From the NCBI GenBank assembly GCA_002344005.1, contig DDTD01000002.1, forward strand, positions 389 through 23,755: a stretch of 23,367 bases of DNA, given 5' to 3'. How positions within the stretch are numbered: the stretch's first letter is position 1; every line of letters starts with the position of its first letter. The notes under the pieces are model-generated. The model had not been told where the DNA came from and made no database searches. It was given only the letters and a program-made list of their open reading frames with translations. Below are positions 15,844 to 23,367 of the stretch, piece after piece. The DNA comes from Ignavibacteria bacterium UBA2373. GTDB taxonomy: Bacteria > Bacteroidota > Ignavibacteria > Kapaibacteriales > UBA961. The translations under genes and the position numbers were made by a program.

Positions 15844-16830
15844 TTAATCAATTGCCCATCGTAAATAGATTGCACCCCATGTATAGCCCGCTCCAAAACT
15901 TGCTAGTACTATCTTATCGCCTTTTTTAATTTTTTTGTCACGATATAATTCGGAAAGAGCAATCGGTATAGTTCCTGCTGTTGTATTGCCATAACGACCG
16001 ATATTTATCATCACTTTGTCTGATGCTAATCCCATTCTGTTGCGGGTAGCTTCTATGATGCGGAGATTAGCTTGATGAGGTACAAGCCATGCTATATCAT
16101 CCGCCGTAAGATTATTGCGTGTCATAATTTCGGCAGCAACCTCAGCCATGCCAATGACTGCTGCTTTGAAAACACTTTGCCCGTCTTGAACTACATAATG
16201 TTCTTTATTGGCTGCTGTTTCAACAGTGGTTGGTTTGGCGCTGCCTCCTGCAATCATATAAAGATTTGTTCCGCCTCGTCCATCCATATATAAACGAGAA
16301 TCAAGGATTCCATAATTATCATCTTCGCCTTGTTCAAGTAATACAGCTCCTCCGCCATCACCAAAAAGAACGTATGTGGAGCGATCTTCGGGATTAAGAA
16401 TGGAACTCATCATGTCGGCACCACATACCAATACACGTTTGTAGGCGCTTGATTCTACAAGAGATGCGCCAACTTGTAAGCCATAAAGAAAACCCGAACA
16501 TGCTGCCGATAAGTCAAAACCCCATGCTTTAGTCAGTCCTACTTTTTTTTGTACGGAGGCAGCGCAAGCAGGAAATACATTGTCAGGTGTGATTGTTGCC
16601 ACGATAATAGCATCAATGTCTTCAGGCGAAAGATTTCTTTGCTTGAGAATGTCTTCAATGCAGGGTACAATTAAGTCTGAGGTTGCTCCATGTTCCAAAA
16701 AGCGACGCTCTGATATACCGGTGCGTGTGCGTATCCACTCATCAGATGTGTCTAATTTATCTTCAAACCAAGAATTAGGAATTACATTGGGGGGAACAAA
16801 ATGACTGATCGCTGAAATAATTGCTTTCAT
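15844..16830 (-). CDS. fabH: Beta-ketoacyl-ACP synthase III
   Basis: This 328-residue enzyme starts fatty acid chains by condensing an acyl-CoA with malonyl-ACP. The triad is Cys111 (LSAACSGFLYG), His252 (VPHQANLRII) and Asn282 (GRYGNTTAGT). The TGISERRF segment near residue 37 and the C-terminal GAGYTWGAIYLRW are typical. The acyl-CoA preference, acetyl or branched, cannot be read from the sequence with certainty. It is 15 bases downstream of plsX and 15 bases upstream of fabD, so it is part of the same operon. Confidence 0.98.
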   Translation of the reverse strand: MKAIISAISHFVPPNVIPNSWFEDKLDTSDEWIRTRTGISERRFLEHGATSDLIVPCIEDILKQRNLSPEDIDAIIVATITPDNVFPACAASVQKKVGLTKAWGFDLSAACSGFLYGLQVGASLVESSAYKRVLVCGADMMSSILNPEDRSTYVLFGDGGGAVLLEQGEDDNYGILDSRLYMDGRGGTNLYMIAGGSAKPTTVETAANKEHYVVQDGQSVFKAAVIGMAEVAAEIMTRNNLTADDIAWLVPHQANLRIIEATRNRMGLASDKVMINIGRYGNTTAGTIPIALSELYRDKKIKKGDKIVLASFGAGYTWGAIYLRWAID

Positions 16831-16845
16831 AACACAATGATTTGG

Positions 16846-17868
16846 TTAAAGTTCAGAGCGATGTTGTAAGAAGGATTCAATTTTTCCGGAAATATCGTGT
16901 TCTGCTGTTTCAGCAGCACGAACTAACATATTCTTGATGGCAAAAGGTGTTGATTTACCGTGTCCGATAATGACAACACCGTTTACACCTAAAAGCGGCA
17001 CCCCGCCATATTGTTGATAATCCATGTCTTTGAGGACGGATTTTAAGGTTGGCAGAGCCGTAGCTACTCGAACTTTATTCCATAGATTTTGATCGGCAAA
17101 ACCTGAGATTTTTCCACGCAAAACCGAGATAATGCTTTCGGCAAACTTCAGTACAATATTACCTGTAAACCCATCACAAACAACTATATGGACATCGCCT
17201 GTCATAATATCTCTGCCTTCCACATTACCAATAAAATTAAGCCCGGATTGTTGAAGAAGAGAATGGGCTTCCAAAACAACTTCATTGCCTTTGGTTGGTT
17301 CTTCGCCTACATTCAACAAGCCAACTTTAGGATTATTGATACCGATAATTTCACTGTAATAAATGCTTCCCATGACGGCAAATTCCATGAGGTGGCGAGG
17401 TTTACAATCAACATTTGCGCCTGCATCCGTCAGTAAAGTCGGCGTGCCGGAGATTGTTGGAAAAAACGTGCCGATTGTAGGACGCGCCACACCTTTTACT
17501 CTGCCCAACACGACAGTACCGGTAGCCATTACAGCACCTGTATTACCTGTCGAAACAAAAGCATCAGTGCGTTTCTCTCTCACAAAGTCAATGCCTTGAT
17601 ACATGGACGAGTTTCGTTTTTTCTTTACGATACTCGCCGGTTCATCGTGCATTGTAACTGATTCGTCTGCATGAGTAAGCGAAAAACGGCTTAAAGAGAT
17701 ACCCAGTCGCTGGGCAGCAGAGCGAATAGTCGTTTCTTGACCAAAGAACATGATATCACAACCACGATGATGAAGCTCCTCATAGGCTAATTGTGCTCCA
17801 AGGAGTTCATTGTCGGGTGCAAAATCACCACCCATTGCGTCAATGCCGATAATCAAGCGCCGACTCAT
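16846..17868 (-). CDS. plsX: Phosphate acyltransferase PlsX
   Basis: This 340-residue protein has the PlsX opening GIDAMGGDFAPDNELLGA, then SMYQGIDFVRE, TGNTGAVMATGTVVLGR, the DAGANVDCKPRHLMEFA segment and CDGFTGNIVLKFAE. PlsX makes acyl phosphate from acyl-ACP, which PlsY then uses to acylate glycerol 3-phosphate, so it links fatty acid synthesis to phospholipid synthesis at the inner face of the membrane. The order rpmF-plsX-fabH is conserved in many bacteria. It lies 59 bases after rpmF with no clear ribosome binding site. Confidence 0.98.
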   Translation of the reverse strand: MSRRLIIGIDAMGGDFAPDNELLGAQLAYEELHHRGCDIMFFGQETTIRSAAQRLGISLSRFSLTHADESVTMHDEPASIVKKKRNSSMYQGIDFVREKRTDAFVSTGNTGAVMATGTVVLGRVKGVARPTIGTFFPTISGTPTLLTDAGANVDCKPRHLMEFAVMGSIYYSEIIGINNPKVGLLNVGEEPTKGNEVVLEAHSLLQQSGLNFIGNVEGRDIMTGDVHIVVCDGFTGNIVLKFAESIISVLRGKISGFADQNLWNKVRVATALPTLKSVLKDMDYQQYGGVPLLGVNGVVIIGHGKSTPFAIKNMLVRAAETAEHDISGKIESFLQHRSEL

Positions 17869-17927
17869 ACGCTAAGACAGTTATGTAAGGGTAAAGTGTG
17901 AAGCACGGTTCATGCCCGGTCACATTA

Positions 17928-18104
17928 TTAAGCGACTGCCACTATCTGACGACCATTGTAATAGCCGCATTCCGGACATGCTGCGTGTGATAATTTGGTA
18001 GCATTGCAATTTGGGCAAGCCATTGTTGATGGTGCGAATGCTTTGTAATGTGTACGACGTTTGTCACGGCGTGCTTTCGAGAGTTTACGTTTTGGATTTG
18101 GCAT
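17928..18104 (-). CDS. rpmF: 50S ribosomal protein L32
   Basis: This is a 58-residue protein that starts MPNPKRKLSKARRDKRR, as L32 does. It carries a zinc ribbon with four cysteines: Cys30 and Cys33 (CPNC), Cys43 and Cys46 (CPEC). It is therefore the zinc-binding form. L32 is a component of the large ribosomal subunit. A GAGGT Shine-Dalgarno lies just upstream of the ATG. It sits 18 bases after the DUF177 gene and before plsX, the widespread arrangement. Confidence 0.97.
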   Translation of the reverse strand: MPNPKRKLSKARRDKRRTHYKAFAPSTMACPNCNATKLSHAACPECGYYNGRQIVAVA

Positions 18105-18122
18105 GATGTACCTCTGATAAAA

Positions 18123-18635
18123 TCAGTTTTGTGAATTGTTAAGCATATTTTTCAGCACCGCCCACCGATCATCGGCAGAATGTGCGTTTTCATCCGTAAC
18201 TGTAATATTTGTTGGTGGTTGCCATTCGTGCTCGCGCCAATATGGTGCAATACGTTTTAAAGGCAATCCGAGTATAAGTTCTTCTCTTACTATAGTATCA
18301 AGAGAAATTTCCTTGCTGTCATCCGTTAGAACAAACACATTGTTATGCTCATCGGCTGCTGCGTCTGATGCTCCTAAAAGATAGGTAGCTCGTAAAGGAA
18401 CTCTCATTTCTTCCTCAAACTCTTCTAAGGAAACATCACACACAAGCCGCGCGGTTGCTTCGATTTCTGCTTCCAGAATGAACCGTTGCATAAGTTTGCG
18501 AAGCGTGCCTTGTACTCTTACAGTACCGACGAATTCCTCCGCAATTTCCGCTATGTCTTGAGCATTGCATGTTTCATTAACGGTATATTCACCGTCTTTG
18601 TAACCTTGAATAAATATAGAGAGAACCGAACTCAT
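18123..18635 (-). CDS. DUF177 (YceD-like) protein
   Basis: This 170-residue acidic protein has the DUF177 core: an EEFVGTVRVQGTLRKL segment, the ARLVCDVSLEEFEEEM strand-turn, and a C-terminal part with LDTIVREELILGLPLKRIAPYW. DUF177 proteins precede rpmF in most bacteria and have been linked to 23S rRNA accumulation and large-subunit biogenesis in E. coli and plants. Relatives usually show Cys-x-x-Cys (often CxRCL) at the turn; here the second position is serine (CDVSL), so metal binding there is doubtful. It is the first gene of the fab cluster and lies divergent from the OmpA-like gene at 18816. Confidence 0.9.
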   Translation of the reverse strand: MSSVLSIFIQGYKDGEYTVNETCNAQDIAEIAEEFVGTVRVQGTLRKLMQRFILEAEIEATARLVCDVSLEEFEEEMRVPLRATYLLGASDAAADEHNNVFVLTDDSKEISLDTIVREELILGLPLKRIAPYWREHEWQPPTNITVTDENAHSADDRWAVLKNMLNNSQN

Positions 18636-18654
18636 TTTTCTTCAAAAGATTGCA

Positions 18655-18682
18655 AAAATAATGTTTTTTGAACCTTTGGCAA
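18655..18682 (-). promoter_or_regulatory. Weak candidate promoter for the DUF177-rpmF-fab cluster
   Basis: On the minus strand TTGCCA (18677-18682) and TATTTT (18655-18660) are separated by 16 bases, about 20 bases before the DUF177 ATG. Both boxes match the sigma-70 consensus only partly (4 of 6 each), and the region is AT-rich, so chance is a real possibility. Confidence 0.22.
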
Positions 18683-18815
18683 TGCTTTTAGTCAAAGAAA
18701 CAAGTTTTCCGATGAAATTTACTCTCCAATGATACCAATAAAAAATAGCAATATGCGCACGATTACAGAGCAATAAGCCGTAATTTTGCGCATTGTGTTT
18801 AACTAAACTAAGCGT

Positions 18816-20741
18816 ATGAGAATACTTTACCTTTTCTTCCTCTTCGTTCTGTCTTCCAACATAGTAATGGCACAAACGCCCGCCAATGATGAAAGTGTTG
18901 CCGAAGGTTTTGCTTTATCTGTTCGCGGTGGGGCATTGCTCAATTCTCATGTTGGCAATTTCTCTTCTTTTGAAGGTGCTGCCGACTGTGCTACATTTAC
19001 AAAAGGAAACGGAAGCGGGCTTATAGGTTCATTTGGCTATGAGTTGCCTTTGAGTTCTATGGTTCATTTCACGCTTGGGTTGGGGTTAAGTAATCGTTCT
19101 GCTGATTTAGAAAATACCGTCACATACCCTGCCAGAGATGCTCAAACGCTTCAGACAACATCGCTCACATTGGCAAATACGCTTTCAGCTTCACTTTCCT
19201 ATCTTGAGCTAAATGCTGAAATACGTCCGACTATCTTTGAGAAGCTATTATCGGGACCCTTGCGTGCTTTAGCCGGTGTGCGTCTCTATATGCCATTATC
19301 TCATAGTTTCACACAAAGTGAAAGAATAGTATCGCCCGCAAACGCTGTTTTTCTGGGTGACAGTCGGCAGCAAAGAGCAATTGCAAGCGGAGCAATGCCC
19401 TCAAGAGCACAAATTGGTTTCGGGTTTTCTGCCGGTTTGGAAAATATCCTTACAATCTCCCGGAATATTGGATTGACTCAGCAGATAACGTATGATTACA
19501 ATGTGACACCTGTCACAAACGATGCTGCGTGGAATATTTCTTCTCTTGGCTTTCAGCTTGGACTACGTTTCTCATTCGATAAACAAATAGAAAAACCTGT
19601 GCAAATTATTGAGGAAGTGAAGCTACCGGAAGCACCGGTTATTATTACTAAAAATGAGGCAACACCCGAACTTGGAATTTCAATTCGTTCTGTAAGAGCT
19701 AAGATCACCTCCGGTAATGAAGTTCTTTCTTTACCGCCATTAGTCAATGCAGTGTTTTTTGACCAAAATTCTTCTGATATTCCCGAACGTTATAATACTT
19801 CACCTAATTTTCCGAGTGATGAACTTACATTCAATGCTTTGCAATATCATACTTTTCTTATTGCATCCATTGTTGCAACAGTAAAAAATAATCCTAATGC
19901 AAAAATCCGACTTATAGGCAACTCTTCGGGCGATGATGAACGTGGAATTTCACTTTCCGAAGCACGTGCACTTTCTGTTAAACAAGCATTAGTCAATGCG
20001 GGTGTACCTGAAAATATAATTAAGACAGATGCAAAAGTATTACCGGATAATCCTTCAAACCAACAATATGTCACGGGTCGTGAAGAAAATAGACGTGTGG
20101 ATATTATTATGGATAATGTTCCTCTTAAAGCGTATGTCTCAAGACGACAATATGCTGAAATTAAAGGCGATGTCATAGTTGGTATTAAAGGCAATAATAT
20201 GAAATCAGGCACGAAACTACGATTAAATGGTGCTTGCTTAACACCGGCGACAGTAACAATGCCTACGGATTCTGCTAAAATGTCTTTTCAATGTCGTTTC
20301 GATAATAATTTAATAAATTTCCCTTTAGAAATTAAAGCTGCTTCTGCATTTGCAAATGCGTCAACGGCAGCCGATGTCTCACTTAGTGATATACCCACAG
20401 AAAACATAGATTTAAATCTTGAAAATTTTAATGCTGTTTTGCGCTTTGCATACGATAGCCGTTCATTAACTGCCGAGAATAAAGAGTTATTACGACAGAT
20501 GGCTAATATTATCCCTGCAGGTTCAACTGTGACTATTTTAGGTGGTGCCGATGCTACAGGGGGCGAAGACTATAATAGAAAATTATCACAAGACCGTGCC
20601 GAAGCAACAGAAAAATTCATCCGCACGATTTCCGGAGATAAATTTACAATAATAACCGCAGTTTCGACAAATAAATATCCGGAAGATACTCCTGAAGGAC
20701 GTTTCTTAAACAGAAATCTTCAGATAAAAGTCAGTAAATAA
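18816..20741 (+). CDS. OmpA-family outer-membrane protein with two tandem OmpA-like domains
   Basis: This 641-residue protein starts with a signal peptide (about 1-20, ending NIVMAQ). Residues about 31-254 are strand-rich with repeated GL/GF motifs, ending LGFQLGLRFSF, and look like an outer-membrane beta barrel. A linker rich in Pro, Glu and Lys (about 258-285) follows. An OmpA-like domain spans about 310-433: it keeps the LSEAR Arg384, but Ser371 takes the place of the peptidoglycan-binding Asp. A beta-sandwich-like spacer (about 434-535) leads to a second OmpA-like domain (about 541-639) that retains both Asp579 (GGADATGG) and Arg594 (LSQDRA). The protein probably anchors the outer membrane to peptidoglycan through the second domain. 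A glycosyltransferase gene follows after 15 bases. Confidence 0.85.
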   Translation: MRILYLFFLFVLSSNIVMAQTPANDESVAEGFALSVRGGALLNSHVGNFSSFEGAADCATFTKGNGSGLIGSFGYELPLSSMVHFTLGLGLSNRSADLENTVTYPARDAQTLQTTSLTLANTLSASLSYLELNAEIRPTIFEKLLSGPLRALAGVRLYMPLSHSFTQSERIVSPANAVFLGDSRQQRAIASGAMPSRAQIGFGFSAGLENILTISRNIGLTQQITYDYNVTPVTNDAAWNISSLGFQLGLRFSFDKQIEKPVQIIEEVKLPEAPVIITKNEATPELGISIRSVRAKITSGNEVLSLPPLVNAVFFDQNSSDIPERYNTSPNFPSDELTFNALQYHTFLIASIVATVKNNPNAKIRLIGNSSGDDERGISLSEARALSVKQALVNAGVPENIIKTDAKVLPDNPSNQQYVTGREENRRVDIIMDNVPLKAYVSRRQYAEIKGDVIVGIKGNNMKSGTKLRLNGACLTPATVTMPTDSAKMSFQCRFDNNLINFPLEIKAASAFANASTAADVSLSDIPTENIDLNLENFNAVLRFAYDSRSLTAENKELLRQMANIIPAGSTVTILGGADATGGEDYNRKLSQDRAEATEKFIRTISGDKFTIITAVSTNKYPEDTPEGRFLNRNLQIKVSK

Positions 20742-20756
20742 TATTTAGTAGAAATT

Positions 20757-21788
20757 ATGGCATTGTCCGAACCTAAAGTACTTGTAATTTCCGGCATTAG
20801 AGAACGTTGGAAAGCATCGGAAAGACATAATGATGCCGCAACCATGAATGGTGTTGAAGCATGGGTTTATGCGATGAATGGAGATTATATAGGTGAAAAT
20901 ACTATTGCCGAAAAAGATATTGCCCGCTATGATATTATTATTTGTAATACGAATGAAGTATATACACCCAGACGAGTAGAAAAATTATTGCGATTATGTG
21001 AATCTCGACCTGCTCATACGCAGTGGGTAACTTTAATTGAAGGATCTGCATCCGATTATCTTATTCCATCGCAAAAAGTACGCAATCTTTTACAGTCTTC
21101 TTCGCTTATAAATTGTATTAATCGTCACTCTGTACCATTATTTAGGGCATTAAGTTCGACACCCACCGAGTATATTGGTATCCCATATCCGTTAGATGAA
21201 ATTGCCCGCTATCGTGTACCCATTGAACAAAGAATAAAAAAAGTATTGTGCTGTGGATTATTGCTCAAACGCTGGAATGATTATTATGCAGCCAAATCAA
21301 CAGGATTAGCATATTATGGCTATGAACGTGGTTTTTCCCGAAAATTGCGATATATGGTAAAAAATTGGCAAACGCATCGTGCTGTGTTTAATAATAAAAA
21401 AGCATTTCAAACAATAGATGCCATCTATCAAGACCCTCAGTTGGAAATTCGTAAACTTTCTTCACTGCATGATTATTTTTCGCATAATGCCTATGCTTGG
21501 CTATGGATAAATCTTGATGAGCGTTATACATGGGGGCGTTATGTTCTTGCTGCTGCTGCTCTTGGTATTCCAATTATCTCTACACCTTCCACTGGTCATG
21601 CCCCTGAACTGTTTCCCTTAACGATGGTTGATACACCCTTTTCACTTGATAAAGCCGCAGAACTTGCAAAAATGCTTGTGAATGATAGAGAATTTTATCA
21701 AACCGTTGCCGATTATCCTTTGGCGAAAATGGATTATCTTCGTCCCGAGAACATGAAAAATACTTTACTTTCCTACCTGAATATCTAA
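20757..21788 (+). CDS. Probable GT-B fold glycosyltransferase (GT4-like)
   Basis: This 343-residue protein has no signal peptide. Its C-terminal half carries a segment typical of the sugar-nucleotide site of GT-B enzymes: INLDERYTWGRYVLAAAALG, then IPIISTPSTGHAPELFP (about 246-283), followed by a helix-rich ending. The N-terminal half opens with a strand (KVLVISGI) and later has DIIICNTNEVYTP, consistent with a Rossmann-like acceptor domain. The canonical EX7E motif is not obvious, so the exact family is uncertain. It starts 15 bases after the OmpA-like gene, suggesting cotranscription, and is not part of a visible polysaccharide cluster. The acceptor and donor are unknown; modification of an envelope component is a guess from context. 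Confidence 0.65.
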   Translation: MALSEPKVLVISGIRERWKASERHNDAATMNGVEAWVYAMNGDYIGENTIAEKDIARYDIIICNTNEVYTPRRVEKLLRLCESRPAHTQWVTLIEGSASDYLIPSQKVRNLLQSSSLINCINRHSVPLFRALSSTPTEYIGIPYPLDEIARYRVPIEQRIKKVLCCGLLLKRWNDYYAAKSTGLAYYGYERGFSRKLRYMVKNWQTHRAVFNNKKAFQTIDAIYQDPQLEIRKLSSLHDYFSHNAYAWLWINLDERYTWGRYVLAAAALGIPIISTPSTGHAPELFPLTMVDTPFSLDKAAELAKMLVNDREFYQTVADYPLAKMDYLRPENMKNTLLSYLNI

Positions 21789-21799
21789 AAAACGGATAG

Positions 21800-21811
21800 T
21801 TTTGCGCAAAA
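21800..21811. repeat. Perfect 12-base palindrome
   Basis: TTTTGCGCAAAA is fully self-complementary and lies 12 bases after the glycosyltransferase stop, in the 82-base gap before the PKD protein gene. Nine of these bases (TTTTGCGCA) recur at 18784-18792, upstream of the OmpA-like gene. It could be an operator half-site pair or chance in AT-rich DNA. Confidence 0.3.
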
Positions 21812-21870
21812 TGGAACAAAATTGCCCTTTGGTCGGTATAAGTGGCAAGTTTATATTCAAATGGTGTTTT

Positions 21871-23367
21871 ATGCGTATTACATGGTTTATCGTGTATTGT
21901 TTTTTCTCTCTTTCTGTGATGAATGCCGCTCAAGACGGCTTGGTGTGGAAGAAGAAGATACATCAAAAATCACTTTCATCATTAACCGCTTCAGATGCAG
22001 GCTATGGTGTCTCAGTTGCAGATGATACAATTAAAGTATGGAATCTTCTCACAGGTGATAGTGTGAGACAATTCTATAGAAAAGGGGTAACTTCAGCTAC
22101 AATTGACACATTGTATAAATTTATTATATATGCCTGTGAGGGTAATTTTAGCTATAATCCTAAAATTAATGTTTATGATATAGTTAGTGATACAATAGTC
22201 GGTCAAATTGAAATAGAAGAAGACAAGAGCGACCTCTGGTACAGCTCTGATATTACTTATACAACAACAATTGGCAAAGGTGGTATGCCATTTCTGGTGA
22301 ATGGAAAAATTTTAATTACCAAAGGACAAAGTAGCTGGAATTACGGTATGCTTACAATAGCACAATATGATACGTCAATAAATTCAATTACTCTTACTCA
22401 AGCAAGTACATTATATCCAGATAAACTACGAATATCTAACGATAAGAATTATATTTACGGACATTTTTATTCATCATTAACATACTATAGTTACCCTAAC
22501 GATTATTATCATGAAAGCAAGGCAGAATTTTCTTTGTTTTCATTAAGTAATTTCTCTGTTAAAAGTACTATTGATTTAATAAAGTCTAACAATGACATAA
22601 AATACCCTAATTTATTATCACACAGTAAAGAAATGATTTATGCCGGTTCAACTGTTTACACATATCCTGCGTTACAGATGATACGTGAAAGCATTCTCCC
22701 ACACGAGGTACAAATAGAACAATTATCGGATAATAATCATTTACTATGTTTACCAAAATCTGGAGTTCCTGCTCTTGGAATATGGAATACATTGACAAGA
22801 TCGTGGGAACATCAATATAAAGGAGATAGACAGGTCTTGTTAGCAATAACATCAAATGAAAAATATTCAGTAACGAGTGATGCAAATGGTTACGTTTCAC
22901 TTTGGAGATTACCCGATTCTCTTAAAAATGATTCACTTGATGTAGATTTTATCTATCCTGATTATAAACTCTTTGTAGGAGATGAAGTAGTATTGAAAAA
23001 CTATACCTATCCTTACACTCATCAATATTCATATTATTGGGATTTAGGAGATGGCCGAGTTTCAAAATCTATGGATACAACAATATCATATTCAAAACAG
23101 GGAACATATCTGATTACATTGTATGTTTCATCAAATAGTGGAGTAAAAACAAAAAAATCTCATGTAATCACTGTATATGATAAGCCTGAGTATCTATTTG
23201 ATATTATACGAACGAATACAAAAAAGAATATCACTTCGTTGGATTTTTCAAAGAATAATACATTCTTAATGTTTACTTCAAATAACAACGTATTCTCTTA
23301 TGAAATTTCGGATAGAGCATATAAGTTATTATTAGTAGATAGTAATTTTTTTTATTCTGGTTATCTT
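21871..23367 (+). CDS. Secreted WD-repeat/PKD-domain protein, partial (3' end beyond the window)
   Basis: The frame is open from the ATG at 21871 to the window edge, 499 codons with no stop. It begins with a signal peptide (MRITWFIVYCFFSLSVMNAAQ). WD40-like blade ends are visible at about residues 50-62 (VADDTIKVWNLLTG) and about 332-345 (DANGYVSLWRLPD), which suggests a beta-propeller. A PKD domain spans about 357-440, with the diagnostic WDLGDG motif and a GTYLITLYV strand. After it the sequence resumes propeller-like strands (SLDFSKNNTFLMF). Such proteins are extracellular; in this group many are type IX secretion cargo, but the C-terminal signal is outside the window. The gene looks more AT-rich than its neighbours. 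It has no Shine-Dalgarno sequence. Function unknown. Confidence 0.8.
   Translation, partial: MRITWFIVYCFFSLSVMNAAQDGLVWKKKIHQKSLSSLTASDAGYGVSVADDTIKVWNLLTGDSVRQFYRKGVTSATIDTLYKFIIYACEGNFSYNPKINVYDIVSDTIVGQIEIEEDKSDLWYSSDITYTTTIGKGGMPFLVNGKILITKGQSSWNYGMLTIAQYDTSINSITLTQASTLYPDKLRISNDKNYIYGHFYSSLTYYSYPNDYYHESKAEFSLFSLSNFSVKSTIDLIKSNNDIKYPNLLSHSKEMIYAGSTVYTYPALQMIRESILPHEVQIEQLSDNNHLLCLPKSGVPALGIWNTLTRSWEHQYKGDRQVLLAITSNEKYSVTSDANGYVSLWRLPDSLKNDSLDVDFIYPDYKLFVGDEVVLKNYTYPYTHQYSYYWDLGDGRVSKSMDTTISYSKQGTYLITLYVSSNSGVKTKKSHVITVYDKPEYLFDIIRTNTKKNITSLDFSKNNTFLMFTSNNNVFSYEISDRAYKLLLVDSNFFYSGYL

Noticed and set aside
10212..18635. The long minus-strand block as a new biosynthetic cluster
   Set aside because: The gene order is the widespread DUF177-rpmF-plsX-fab-rnc arrangement of primary metabolism.
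18781..18788. TAATTTTG upstream of the OmpA-like gene, again resembling a Bacteroidetes -7 box
   Set aside because: No matching -33 box at the right spacing.
21580..21966. 128-codon antisense frame over the glycosyltransferase end and PKD gene start
   Set aside because: No family resemblance, and it spans two better-supported coding regions.

Overview
This is a chromosomal window from an AT-rich, didermic (outer-membrane) bacterium. The protein families point to the Bacteroidota/Chlorobiota (FCB) side of the tree: a DUF5916 barrel protein, OmpA-family proteins fused to other domains, secreted FG-GAP and PKD proteins, and a DUF177-rpmF-plsX-fab-rnc cluster. Clear Shine-Dalgarno sequences before groES, groEL, acpP and rpmF argue against a classical Bacteroidia genome and fit Ignavibacteria/Kapabacteria-like relatives better. 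This placement is inference from gene content only. I see no tRNA, rRNA, CRISPR array, insertion sequence or phage gene.

Layout, left to right. Positions 1-3262 (minus) hold two secreted or outer-membrane proteins: an FG-GAP-like protein cut by the left edge, and a DUF5916 protein with a CBM9-like N-terminal domain. Positions 3508-7195 (plus) hold an LD-carboxypeptidase followed at once by a large cell-envelope protein with a barrel-like region, a vWA domain, two small beta domains and an OmpA peptidoglycan-binding domain. A terminator follows, then a perfect CIRCE operator and the groES-groEL operon with its own terminator (7223-9402). An SGNH hydrolase (9460-10158) stands alone, convergent with the next block.

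Positions 10212-18635 (minus) form one long co-directional block. In transcription order it reads DUF177 (YceD-like), rpmF, plsX, fabH, fabD, fabG, acpP, fabF, rnc and a beta-CASP metallo-beta-lactamase-fold protein. It joins ribosome biogenesis (L32, RNase III) with fatty acid and phospholipid initiation. PlsX makes acyl phosphate, FabD and FabH load and start chains, FabG and FabF run the elongation cycle, and AcpP carries the intermediates. Two RNA structures appear to divide it: a long hairpin between acpP and fabF that could act as an attenuator, and a strong intrinsic terminator between fabF and rnc.

Positions 18816-21788 (plus) hold an OmpA-family protein with two tandem OmpA-like domains, closely followed by a probable GT-B glycosyltransferase. 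A secreted WD-repeat/PKD protein starts at 21871 and is cut by the right edge.

Most of the window is housekeeping. The parts worth a second look are the two unusual OmpA fusions, the acpP-fabF hairpin, the rnc/beta-CASP overlap, and the selective use of Shine-Dalgarno sequences. I do not see a convincing new multi-gene system.
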